DNA of 64,000 nt from Coriaria nepalensis (Eukaryota > Streptophyta > Magnoliopsida > Cucurbitales > Coriariaceae). The stretch spans positions 2,797,501 through 2,861,500 of the forward strand of contig CP114489.1 in assembly GCA_027186245.1 (NCBI GenBank), in the 5' to 3' direction. Both the position numbers and the translations under genes were made by a program. The notes under the pieces are model-generated. The model had not been told where the DNA came from. It was given only the letters and a program-made list of their open reading frames with translations, and did not search any database. Positions 12,203 to 22,914 of the stretch are shown in pieces. Numbering within the stretch: the stretch's first letter is position 1; each line of letters opens with the position of its first letter.

Positions 12203-13717
12203 ATGGCTACGGTGAACTTAACACAACCTTCTTCTACACATTCACCTTCGCCCTTTGAACCATCCAACAGCAACAACAACAACAACAGCAACAGCAACAG
12301 CAACAACTACAACAACAACAACAAGAACAGCAAGAACAGCAACAAAAACAATAATCTTCGTGATGTTTCGTTCTCTTCCTATTTAGACAAGGACGAAAAA
12401 GATTTTGTCCGAAATCTTTTGTCCGAAACAAGTCCAAACCAGATTAGTACCCAGTTAAGGAACAAGGATGAAGATGGAGAAATCGGAGTTTTTGGAGCAG
12501 AAAAGTACTTCAATGGCGCGATCGAAGAACCGGGTAGAAGAAGTCAAAAAAACAACACAGGATCAAAAAAACACCCTTTAAAGAAACAACAGCAGCTCGA
12601 TCAAGATATTGGTGATCGTTTAGACACCATAATAAAACCAAGAATCAATGGTGGAAGCACACCAAGTACCCGATCCGAATCCAGTTGGAATAGCCGAAGT
12701 GCCTTATTGCCACCTGCTTCTTCCCATCATCATCAATTAAAAAACAATATAAAAATTAATAATAATTTGAATGCTTCGGCTCATAGCAGAAAAGGCAAGA
12801 CGGCGAACAACAGCAGCAAGAAGAGCTTCTTTCTCTCAAATCTTGGCTGCAAGTATTGCTCTTGTTCCGATAAGAATTCGGTTGATGTCAATGAACAAGT
12901 TGGTGAAATCAGCTTCAATAAAAGCACTGCCTCTAACAATAACAACATAACAAAGAGATCAGTTCAAGCTGAGGAGGGCATGATCAATTTCACCTTCCAA
13001 ACATCCAAATCGGGCTTGAAAGAAGAAGATGATGATGGAAATGAGAAGGAACACAAGTCGCTAGAGGTGTTTGGTTCACCCGTACGGAACAAGAAGCCTT
13101 TGAGTCTAGAGAAGAAGCTAACAATAATGGGAGAAGAGATAGAGTTTTTCTCAAAGCCTGATGACATGGAAAGCGATGCAAGCTCGGATCTTTTCGAGAT
13201 AGAGAGCTTAACAGCTTCTAAATCGAACACTTTTTTTACAAGACAAGGTTCGTCTAATGGAGGAGGTTATGCTCCGAGTGAAGCTAGTATTGAATGGAGT
13301 GTAGTTACAGCTAGTGTTGCTGATTTCTCCGCCATGTCTGATTGTGAAGATCTCCATCAAATTAATACATCATATAGAACAAGGGATTCTAAGGAGAGTA
13401 ATAGTAGTAGTAGTAGTAGTAGGCCAAGTAGTATGCTTTTGGGGTGTAAGAATCATAAGGCAGTGGGGGTTGTCGGAAGTGCTTATAGGGTTAATAATGG
13501 ATCGAAAGACGGGTTAGTCAATTCGAATTCCAGGTATTTGCAGGGCCAAGGTAGGAGGAGGTCGGATTCGATGGTTCCGGATTCGGTTTCAAGATTTGAA
13601 GCTCATAATGAGTCGAATAAGTTTGTTACAGGTTTTAGTTCAAGATCACAGAGGAAGCATCAACACCATCAGCATTCACCTAGACTTTCTCATACTCCTA
13701 TATTGCATATTCAATAA
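12203..13717 (+). CDS. PKS1: Phytochrome kinase substrate (PKS1-type) protein
   Basis: Intact single-exon CDS of 504 residues. PKS proteins are plasma-membrane-associated partners of phytochromes and phototropins that act in phototropism and growth orientation. Recognised family blocks in order are VSFSSYL, VFGAEKYF (about residues 97-104), TPSTRSESSWNSRSALL (about 152-170), the Cys-rich block FFLSNLGCKYCSCSDKNSVDV (about 208-229), a basic-acidic stretch with SLEVFGSP, and a conserved ASIEWSVVTASVADFS segment. Residues 22-50 are an Asn/Ser/Lys tract encoded by an AAC/AGC microsatellite (about 12268-12350). Ser runs occur near residues 400-407. The exact PKS paralogue (1, 2 or 4) cannot be settled by eye. 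Confidence 0.93.
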   Translation: MATVNLTQPSSTHSPSPFEPSNSNNNNNSNSNSNNYNNNNKNSKNSNKNNNLRDVSFSSYLDKDEKDFVRNLLSETSPNQISTQLRNKDEDGEIGVFGAEKYFNGAIEEPGRRSQKNNTGSKKHPLKKQQQLDQDIGDRLDTIIKPRINGGSTPSTRSESSWNSRSALLPPASSHHHQLKNNIKINNNLNASAHSRKGKTANNSSKKSFFLSNLGCKYCSCSDKNSVDVNEQVGEISFNKSTASNNNNITKRSVQAEEGMINFTFQTSKSGLKEEDDDGNEKEHKSLEVFGSPVRNKKPLSLEKKLTIMGEEIEFFSKPDDMESDASSDLFEIESLTASKSNTFFTRQGSSNGGGYAPSEASIEWSVVTASVADFSAMSDCEDLHQINTSYRTRDSKESNSSSSSSRPSSMLLGCKNHKAVGVVGSAYRVNNGSKDGLVNSNSRYLQGQGRRRSDSMVPDSVSRFEAHNESNKFVTGFSSRSQRKHQHHQHSPRLSHTPILHIQ

Positions 13718-15896
13718 TTTTTTTTGTGAACTATAGTCTGTTTTTTCTTTTGAAGTCTATTAATGTATGATTTAGTTGTTACTAGCAAAAAATTTGTTCG
13801 GTTTCTATGTTACTGTTTTATGTAAGGAAATGACTCTCAACATGTATCATGCAAATTACAAATGTTCTTATTTCTTATCATTCAAGAGAAGATACATGAA
13901 ATGTTATCCACACAAATTTAAGTTATTAGGAAGAGTCTAACAATCATACGTCGTGCTTAAGGTCATTTTACATGAATTACATGATGTTGTGAAATTTCAA
14001 CTCGAAACTAAGCTCGTATATTGACTTAAGGTGTTCCTGAGTTGATATTCTGTAGATGAGCTTTAACGCAAGCTTTCCTAAAACTCTCACAAATGATTCG
14101 AGCGTTTCGATTCTTCTCCAAATGACAACCCTAAAGATCATGAAGTTATCCATTTATACATACATGATTGATATAATATTCCAATCCTTGTACATTACTA
14201 GAGATCAACAGTCGCACACTAGTGACTACGGAGTGACAGGATTCTGAATCTCTTGTCACCATTTATACCTTCGTTATTCCATTCCTCCTCCTTTTTTTAA
14301 AAAAAAAATTACTGTAGGATGATATATATGTTTCATCTTTCTCCATGTAATTATTATTTTTTCCCTATAAGTATACCTCACTATATTACAAAATTATTAA
14401 CGACTAACTACCTAGTTAGCCGGCCTAATTAACGACCAATCATGTCGATCACGGATCGGAACTCCATTCTAATCCTATGATCATCTCGACATAATTTTTG
14501 CCATAGGATGATTATATCTCATTAATGAGAAGAATGTCTTACAATACCAACTTGCCGACATTCATATCTCCTTATCTGAGATGAGATGAAAGAGCAAGCT
14601 AGCAATGTGGATTGAAAGATAATTACATGTTCTCATCAATTATCCTTTCAATTTCTGCAACTACTACTACTCGACCTGACCTCAAACATTCTTTCTTGCT
14701 AGTTGCTACCATGTTACTGTCGCATTTATACGACTTAGTTGCTGCTGCTGCTACTACTACTGCTATTTTCAACCATCAAATAATAGTGGCAAAGGTTGCG
14801 GCCACGTACGTATCTATATTTTTCCCCCAGCCTGGCCCAAGCAATCATATCATATTCAAAGTGATTTAGATTTTTCTGTTTGGATTAATTTGTAATCTTT
14901 AATTTGGATTGGGGGAGAAATATCTAATTTGATTGATTATATAATTAATTAAATAATTTGTTCATTAACTTCACGTCTTTCTATTTAAGGATAAATTATC
15001 TCTTATACATATTAGTTGCCTGTTTCATGCAGATAAATGTATAGTCTAGTTCTAAATGGAGGATGAAGATTAGTTGCATGGAGGATAAATTATCTCTTAT
15101 ACATATTAGTTGCATGTATCCTCTTTTTCTGGGTTTGTCAAGAGGATGATGAGAAAGATCATTTAACCATGCGCTAAGAGTAGGGGTCTGTTTGGTACAG
15201 AGAACTGGGCTGGAGTTGAAATTAATGCTAGGGCAATTGGGCCCAGAAATATTAGCCCTATGTCTCTAAATGAAGGTAGTTGAATCCATAGGGGCCTGTT
15301 TGTAATTAAAAAAGAATCATTCCCAGATATATATTTAAATAAAGTAATACTTAGCAAGAGGATCATATTCCAGTCCAGACTGTCAGATGAAATAATATGA
15401 TACCTATATGGGATTCATTACTTTAGCATATGAATTGAATAGTCTATCATTGACAGATTAAGCTTACTTAAACACACACATGGAGTCTAGAACTAGTGGG
15501 GTTTTCTCTTTTTCTGGCTGGTGGCTGTGAATTATTTCCAAGACGCAGTAAGGTGATTGCGAAGAAGGCTTACAAGTATCCATTAATGAACCAAAAAAGA
15601 TCCCAATCCATGCAAACCAAAAATGGCAGAATGAGATGAATCAACAGAATCCAGTTTTGAACTCAAAATAACATAATGGAACATGAAATGGAAAGGGGAA
15701 GAAAGAATCTGACGTAATTTACAAATTTCGCACACTGCTGGGCTCACCGATAGGACTAAAACTAGTAATCAAGACTCCTACAAACAATTTTTTTTTTCTT
15801 GTCATCAACAATCAATCAGTACCTAAAAGAACGGACCCAAAATAGAAAAGAGAAAAAAAGAAAAAAAACTGGTACAAACATCAGAAGCTCATCCGC
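13718..15896. other. Intergenic region between PKS and sphinganine hydroxylase
   Basis: No gene supported. It contains the 3' region of PKS, a direct repeat of about 32 bp (14988-15020 and 15082-15113), and two copies of a GGGGYCTGTTTG motif near 15184-15194 and 15292-15303. The last few hundred bases are probably 3' UTR of the convergent hydroxylase gene. Confidence 0.6.
14988..15113. repeat. Short direct repeat pair
   Basis: The sequence starting AGGATAAATTATCTCTTATA at 14988 recurs at 15082 and continues into CATATTAGTTGC in both copies. A shorter TTAGTTGCATG also lies between them. It looks like a local duplication about 94 bp apart. Confidence 0.75.
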
Positions 15897-17452
15897 TTAA
15901 TCATCCTTGGGACGAGCTTCAAACCCACCACCTGCTCTTTTCTCTAACGAGTAAGGCATATAAGTTCCAAGGATTCTATCCCAAGTAACAAAGAATGGTT
16001 GCGAGAAATTGTACTTGGTGCCATATAACTGATGGTGCACGTCATGGTAAGCCGTATTATTGCTAAAGAGGACGTGGAAAGGGTTCCATGGGAACCAAAT
16101 TCCACAATGGTCATCTACAGTTTTAACGGTGGCAAAGGAAAAGAAGAAGATGGAGACTCTAGGAGACATACCCGAAACAATATATGATAGGGCCCCACCA
16201 ACTGTATCGAGTAGGAGCCCCTCTAATGGATGGTTATATAAAGCTCCAAATGCATACGGGACGACAAGCCGATGGTGTTGAGAATGGATGTGTCTGTACA
16301 GGAATTTGTTGTGATGCATGTATCTGTGCACAAAGTATTGCCAAGCATCTAAGACTAACATTGCAGTGAAAAACTGGGCTATGATTATTATCCATGGTTT
16401 TGGGGCAGGAGCTTCACCATCTGCATTTCCAGTCACCTACACATAAGAAGGTGGCATTAGGGATTAACAAATTATATTCGATACGACTTCACGTATCATA
16501 ACCGTGCTATAAGTTATGTTTTGATATTCATAATCTTATGAACTATTAGATGAGAATAAATTTTGTATGGTGTGGCTTAAGAGAAGGCCATGAGTGAGAT
16601 TCTACATAAATGGACAAAGAAGCATGCTGAATTTGAGAAACCTAATCAACCACCTCAAACTCAAATTTAACAAATTATATATACTTCCACATAACATCAT
16701 TTTTAGTATTTAACATCCGTAGGCTATTTAAACTTAACAATTCTTACCCAGTTAAAAATTAATTATTTGTAACATGAACAGGGTTTTAAGCAACAGCTGC
16801 ATAGTGACCAACTAGACATAACAAACAAACAAAAAAAAAGTGTATAGATGCAGAGTTTGTCCACTTTTATCAGTTCTTTTTTTCTATATTGCTTCTGATA
16901 ACAGACCAAAATTACGATTTCGAGTCAGCACACATTTCTCCTACACTGATAAAAGAGCTCCAGAGAAAAAAGAAAGTGGTCAAGAAATTTGTTAATCTGA
17001 CGATTAGTTGAGAACAGGTTTTACCATGAGCCTGAACAATTTACATTCCAAGTATATCATATCAATTTACCAAAAAGCATAAACAGATCTTTATATCAAT
17101 TAGCCCGACCCGATTCCGAAAAACAAACCAGAAACAGAAACAGATCCCAGAATTACAATCCAATCACATGTTGTACATAGTATTAAAAAAAGAAAGCATA
17201 GACTTTGGTATTAATCAATTGCAGTACCTTGAATAAGAGGAGCGCAACTACAGCCTGCACTATTTGCTGAAGAAGAACGCCTCTAAACACTGTCGTTTTA
17301 GACGCCAAATTTTTCTCGTCCTCATCCTTCTTTGTATGGAGCCGATAATTCTCGGAAAATTTGCCTAGAATGATATAAATCCCAGAATACACCCAATAAA
17401 CTATAATCGGTACGAAAGTACCTAAAAATTCATCGGAGATCGCGAACCCCAT
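15897..17452 (-). CDS. SBH1: Sphinganine C4-monooxygenase (sphingoid base hydroxylase, SBH)
   Basis: Two exons, 17228-17452 and 15897-16436 (minus strand), encode 254 residues; Arabidopsis SBH1/2 are about 260. The enzyme is an ER membrane di-iron oxygenase that hydroxylates carbon 4 of dihydrosphingosine to make phytosphingosine for ceramides. The three histidine boxes are intact: HRYMH (residues 112-116), HSQHH (126-130) and HDVHH (206-210). Hydrophobic segments occur around residues 10-30, 60-75 and 90-110. The start MGFAISDEFLGTF matches the family N terminus; the frame is open 15 codons further upstream, but the family starts here. The 791-bp intron interrupts after FK, with donor GTACTG and an acceptor ending TGTAG. 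Confidence 0.95.
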
Positions 17453-17971
17453 TTTTCGAAGAAATCGAAAGGAATCAGAGCCAAGGAAACAGCGCAAATT
17501 GCATTTGGATTTTCAAAAAAAAAAAGGGACCTACAAAAATCCCCCAGATTCAGACCTAGAAAGCGAATTACGGGAGGAGGGAAAAAGGATTCGAGCTTAG
17601 GGCTTGACAGAAGAGAAAATATTCGGAGGATGCCCGTTGATACCGTTACAAGGAGAAGAGCGTAGATGGAGAGGTCAGAAGAACCGAACTGTGCCGTTTA
17701 GACGAATTTATTTTCCACAGAGAGAGAGATGTGATGAAGAAGAAAGTCGGAAGCTTTTTGTAAATAAAAAATATTCGGTTTTTTCTCAGATCTGATTGAA
17801 ATTCTAAGCTGGTTACGTGGCTTCGTATGATTGGCATTCATTTGTTTTCTTACTTTCTCCTGCTGGTATCACTGTCTTTGGATATTGTCGTCTTTAATAG
17901 TAGATATTTATTTTTTAGTTATTACGATGGAATGTATTTATTTGAAATAAATAAATAAAAATATTTAATTA
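17453..17971. other. Hydroxylase leader and promoter region
   Basis: Upstream of the minus-strand SBH start. About 17500-17780 is purine-rich and probably holds the leader. From about 17880 the DNA becomes AT-rich and grades into transposon remnant. Confidence 0.5.
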
Positions 17972-20100
17972 TTAAAATAAACAAATAAGTATTTCAACTT
18001 TATTTTTTAATCGATTATCATGAGCGATTGGTTGGGATGACGAGTTATTGTTTTGTTGAATAGATGACCCACAATCAGGCTTCCGTCCATTATAGGTTGA
18101 TTTTCTTAGTTTGACTGTGCTTTTCAAGTGTTTTTTTCCTCGATGAGTTGCATCACGCTCTTTAAATCCTACTTCAACATCTTGATGAGTAGATTCATGT
18201 GCAAAATTAACAATGTTCAAGTTCAAATGGACCATTTTTTTTTTCAAATTGATTAGCATATTCATCGATTATTAGCCATATTTCTGGAAGATTCATGTAC
18301 TTTAATATTATTAAGGTGAACTTATTGATGCGTTTGATTCGGATTTTTGATAGCGTCATTTATGGGTTGTCATGTAGATAGCGTCATTTCTGAGTCGTTA
18401 TGTACCGATGATGTGAAAGACCTAATAGTTGATTTGGTAAACGATTGTTTTGCCTTCCTCGTCTATCTATTTAAAATATATTCTTCTGAGATATTGAATT
18501 GACAATTTTATCTAAGCAACCATATTATATAAGCACATAAAATATTCATATACTCAAAAGTTCTGGACGTGCACCGATAAAATCTATTTGTCGTCGTAAT
18601 ATGATATTGATTCGACCTTGAACAATCGTGCGATGGGGGCCTTGTTGTATTTGTGTACTAAAAAATGTATAATGCCATGAAGCGCACAATGACCTTTTTT
18701 CCTAACACAGGTCATTGTTTCAGCCTCTTCGCTAAAAAGATCATAAACATTTAGTGGGTAAATGCTGCAAGCATCCATGGAGATGAGGTCCCTCGATTTT
18801 GGAGCTACAAGAGTGTTGAGCATTTGAAAATATGACTTCAACTTGTTGTAACGCAATTCATCCATAGCTTTCTAGAAATGTTTTAGAAATCGATCCAATT
18901 CATCTCGAAATTCAAATGGCCTCATAGATGAGAGTTGAAGTTTTCACTCACTTGCGTGGTCATTTTATCTACATATAAAACATTTCTCACATATTCATAT
19001 GCCCACTTCTCACGCTTCTCGTAAATCTTTTGTAGCCACTAGTTATCATATAAATTATGGGCATCCAACATCTGAGTCATGTTGTCTCGAAATCTTTCAC
19101 CAAACTATGAAACAAAATTTTCTTCCACTCTTGCTTGAAAGTTTTGTCCCCTAGTAGTTCACTAAGATTTTTCTTCACATTTTGTCTATATGTCATACAC
19201 AAAGAAAGTGATATGTGTCTTCAATGATGGTGGGGATTGCAGCTAACATTGTTGTGTCTTGATCAATGAATAACGACACTGGCTCCTTGCCAGACATACA
19301 ATCAACAAATGTGGTGAATAACCATTGGAATAACTCAATCATCTCATAAAAAAGCAGATATGCCCCAAACAAAATTATCTCTATGTAGTGGTTCAAACCT
19401 ACGAAAACTACAAGAGGCTTATTCTTATTGTTTATCTGGTATATTGTATCAAAAGAGACAAAATCTCTGAAAATTGCATAGTCATTTTGCAAGTAGTGGT
19501 TTTCCCCATAATATATTTGTGATGCGAGCGTCCTTATCAAATTAAGTTTTGCTAAAAAAATTGCAACATTCTCATGTTGATTGCTAAACCAGTTTATAAG
19601 GATGACACTCACACTATGCTCCCTATCCAAGCTCATTCAATTAGTGAGATAATTTTTTAGGTTAGATTGCGTGAATTCCACCCAATCTCTTCCACCAGCC
19701 ATAGCAACCATCAGATCATGAACCCGCTTCAAGCGAATGGTAGATCCCTCGAAGCATCGATCTCAATATGTTCGAACTTGTTTATACCTCTTTGCGATCA
19801 GAGTAAATTTTTACGGTATTTCCATTTTATAGTTATGAATTGGGTTCCAGCTATAAGTATAATACTTCCAATTTGGTTATAGTCGAACTTGAAAATGTGG
19901 AGCATAATCGCACCTTATTTCTCGTCGTTCCCTCGCAACATTTGTATGTGGATCTCTTGGTTATCTTACCCCTCCGTGTGGCAGAGAAACCTCTTATTTA
20001 TCAATCTGACATTACTTACACATTAGTCGCCTTTAAGAATATTGAACTCAGTATTACTTATATAATCGTTGTACCAATCATAGACATTTTCGATGATATC
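17972..20100 (-). pseudogene. Decayed FAR1/FHY3-type Mutator-like transposase
   Basis: Reading down the minus strand gives the domain order of FAR1-related MULE transposases, broken by stops and frameshifts. About 20090-19900: a FAR1-type N-terminal zone (NVYDWYNDYISNTEF, then RLINKRFLCHTEG) with in-frame stops. About 19720: the linker IRLKRVHDLMVAMAGGRD. 19636-19193: an open 147-codon stretch of the MULE catalytic domain, with FRDFVSFDTIYQINNKNKPL, FVGLNHY and SLFIDQDTTMLAAIP. About 19100-18900: EKREKWAYEYVRNVLYVDKM and TQVSENFNSHL, a conserved region after the catalytic core, followed by a stop. 18865-18584 and 18265-17972: open fragments consistent with the C-terminal region. It cannot encode a full protein. 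It may be an old transposon or a decayed FRS gene copy. Confidence 0.82.
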
Positions 20101-20439
20101 CCATTGCATATGCTTAACGTTTGCAAGAGTTTTGTTATTTGCTTTCACAATATTTTATGCATAAGTCAAATTGGTTGGATTGAACAACAAATTTATTTGC
20201 AAAACTATATCGACTGCATAAAAGATTTACGGTAGACACCAACCGTCTAAGATCGAGAAAGTATCATAAAATATTTGTGGATCAATGTCTTGCCTTAATG
20301 CCATTTTATCTGGGAATAAATTATCAAAGTGAGAAAAATTTGAAAGTACAGTAGCTTTTTTAAATGCTTTCTGATAGCTTGGGATATAATGTGGAGGATT
20401 GTTGGTTTTAGATATTCATTATAGATATGAATGAGTGGT

Positions 20440-20580
20440 GAAGAATTAGCAGTCATTTTTTATCTAATCCTAACCACTTTTTACCAATATTTAACTTATA
20501 TCTAACTACTTTTAATCAATATCTGACCATTTTTTATCGATAATTGATAACTTTTGATCATTTTTTACCACTTTTTACTT
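20440..20580. repeat. Degenerate short tandem repeat
   Basis: Motifs of the type AACYACTTTTTA-CAATATYTAAC recur about five times with a spacing of roughly 25-30 bases. It lies next to the decayed MULE and may be its subterminal region. Confidence 0.5.
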
Positions 20581-20600
20581 TATGGCATGTATACTCTATG

Positions 20601-20631
20601 GGTCGACGGGTGTTCAAAACACCCGTCGACC
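20601..20631. repeat. Perfect 14-bp inverted repeat with 3-base loop
   Basis: GGTCGACGGGTGTT (20601-20614) is followed by CAA and then AACACCCGTCGACC (20618-20631). The GC-rich hairpin stands out in AT-rich surroundings and contains two GTCGAC sites. A shorter copy of its arm motif (AACACCC, 20634-20640) follows. Confidence 0.9.
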
Positions 20632-20959
20632 TAAACACCCATTGATCTATGGAGTATTCAGTACAAAAACTTCTTACTCTCAAATGATGGATTGTACATG
20701 GTTATATTTATAAATTGGACTGTACATATAATTTGAAAATTGTATTATATATTTATTAAATGTTTAAGATGATTATATTCATAAATTGGATTGTACATGT
20801 AATTTAGACTAAAACAATAAACATCAATTTGTAAATTTATATAAGGATTTTCTATTCATATAGTAAAAAAAAATTACAAAATTACAAATCTATAAAGTGT
20901 TTATAAATATCACACATTATCTGATGGCGGAAGAGACACATATTGTCCTAATAAATTAG

Positions 20960-21305
20960 CATTAAATCAAGATCGTCATGGTGATACTTTAGATACTTCA
21001 ACATCTTTTCATATCCGCTTAATAATGTGGTCAAGATGGTGTTTATGACATTTCAATCCCGTCACCATTGCAAATTCACTCAGACTAAACCACACATGCT
21101 TCTTCTGATGCTTAAACCACAACTCATACTTTTTCTTGCACTTGGTTCGTCAGAGAAGGAAAAAGTTTATATTATGGCTAGAATTTGTAAGATCCGCCTT
21201 CACATCAAGAAAGTGGCTTACGTAAGTTGCTCTAAACAACTTCAATTTTCGTGGATTGAGCTTCTCTTTTATGTCATCCACCACAGTTTCTTGCTTTGTT
21301 GTCAT
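20960..21305 (-). pseudogene. DUF1985-like domain remnant (Ulp1/Kaonashi-type MULE association)
   Basis: The minus strand from 21305 reads, in one frame with a single early internal TGA, KEKLNPRKLKLFRATYVSHF, FLDVKADLTNSSHNINFFL, then after the stop YELWFKHQKKHVWFSLSEFA and MVTGLKCHKHHLDH, before another stop. The pattern LFRATxxxHFLDV ... ELWFxxxxKxxxFSLxEFxxVTGLxC is that of plant DUF1985 domains, commonly found in Ulp1-protease-like transposon proteins. No protease or transposase is visible directly next to it in the same frame. Confidence 0.65.
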
Positions 21306-21489
21306 AGTAGTTCAACATTTGAAGTAGAGAACATCGTTGATTATGAGTTGAAGCTGTGGATGGATTGGAGTTTGATCACCCTCAAAATAAATAAATTCAA
21401 AAATTGAATATTAGTACACACAAATATTTAAGCTAATAAAAAAAAATACTTCAAAAATATTTATATATAAAAAAAAAAAAACAATGTGC

Positions 21490-22010
21490 TCTACAGGTCA
21501 AAGGAACATGTGAAGGGCTTTATCTACTCGTAGAGTAAATGTAAGGGTGAAAGGGCCCTTTAAAAGTCGAGGTCTTTTGACCCGTATGGTAACTGTAAGG
21601 GTCGAGGCCATTCGACTCGTAAAATAACTCTAAAGGTTGAAAGCCCTTTTACAGGTTGATACCCTTTGACACGTAGAGTAAGTTACTTTATTCATAAAGT
21701 TATTGTGAAGGTTGAAGGGTCTCGACCTGTGAAGAGGCATTCAACTCGTGAAAGAGCCTTCAATCCTTAAAGTTACTTTACGAGTCGAATGATCTCGACC
21801 TGTGAAGAACCATTTGACCCTTACAATTATCTATAGGTCGAAGAGCCTTGACATTTGAAAGACTCTTCGACCTTTACAGTTACTCTATAGGTTAAGGAGA
21901 CTCGGTCTGTAAAAGGCATTTTGACTATTATTACTTTACGAGTCGAAGGACTTCGACTTATGAATAAGCTTTCAACCCGTAGAGTTACCGAAAAGTCTTA
22001 GGATGCTTAC
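21490..22010. repeat. Degenerate ~50-bp tandem array built on GTCGA-type motifs
   Basis: Roughly ten imperfect units alternate CTCGACCTGTGAAG-like, TTYGACCCGTAAAGTTACT-like and YTAYRGGTCGAAGG-like blocks. Well-spaced starts are visible near 21720, 21793, 21845, 21898 and 21947, with intervals of about 49-73 bases. The blocks are partly reverse complements of one another (CGACC versus GGTCG), so each unit can also fold. No coding frame is preserved. Confidence 0.75.
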
Positions 22011-22910
22011 TAGATTACTCGGATGAGGGTTTTCCCATATTGATTCTAGCGCCGCTTTCAACCTCTTAGCTCTCTGTTGAGGTGAGTTTAAAGGATCACT
22101 TCCTTTTTTATTTTTATTTTTGGGTCTTCCTTCGTATTCATATTAGTTCGAGCCATCGGTAATTTTCAAAACACACTGGATTTGTTTTCAATAGAGAATG
22201 AGTTTGTGATTTTCAATGAGTTTGTGAGCTCAAATGAATTTATTGATGGATGTTAATAATGAAGATTCAAATCTTCGAACATATGTTAATGGAGCGGAGG
22301 TGCTAAGGAAAGAAAAGAAAATAGAGAAAGGGGGAGAAAGAAAAAAAGGGAAAACGGGGAAAGTAAAAATAAAAATTAAAACATGTAGATTACATGATTA
22401 AACCCGATATTTTTTATCACACGTGTTTTGTTTCAGGATAACGTGGCTTACCAAAAGATATTGGATCTGAATCATCTGTCCGAATTTCATGGATTGCAAG
22501 GTGCCATGTAATCCGACCCTTTCTACAGATGGTGAATAAAAAGGTGTTTGCCTGTTTTGACATTGTCTCAATTTGGGACAATGATTGATTTACGAGGACT
22601 TTGTTCTAAAACTTAAACAGGCGACATTTATCAGAGGGGTACCCCAAAAAAGGAGAGATGTCATCTACCTAAATACTGACCGTATCGATTTGAAAAGGAT
22701 ATCCTGTCCAGGAAAGACAGTTTCTATGGATTTATCAGTGATCTTAATTCTTCTCTCTTACCAAGCGCCCCTTTCAATGGATTTCACATCTACGGGAAAT
22801 CGAACTCGGGACTCGTGAGTTTTAGTAAGACTCTGATATCACTCAATTTGGAAAAAGATATCTTATCAAGAAAGATAACCCATTGACCTTAATTCAAAAG
22901 CGGAGTAAGA
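22011..22910. other. Unassigned repeat-like DNA
   Basis: No gene recognised. Two related segments, AAAGGATATCCTGTCCAGGA near 22694 and AAAAGATATCTTATCAAGAA near 22853, suggest an internal duplication. A 77-codon frame at 22585-22818 has no recognisable family. Confidence 0.4.
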
Positions 22911-22914
22911 ACAT

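Noticed and set aside
15184..15303. Possible hAT-type MITE with GGGGYCTGTTTG ends
   Set aside because: The two motifs are in direct rather than inverted orientation and no clear target duplication was found.
19840..20235. 131-codon plus-strand frame
   Set aside because: The opposite strand reads as the FAR1-like zone of the decayed transposase, which explains the open stretch.
21027..21407. 126-codon plus-strand frame
   Set aside because: The minus strand shows DUF1985-like motifs; the plus frame has no recognisable content.
21490..22010. Possible CRISPR-like array
   Set aside because: This is plant nuclear DNA; the units are degenerate and lack constant repeats separated by unique spacers.
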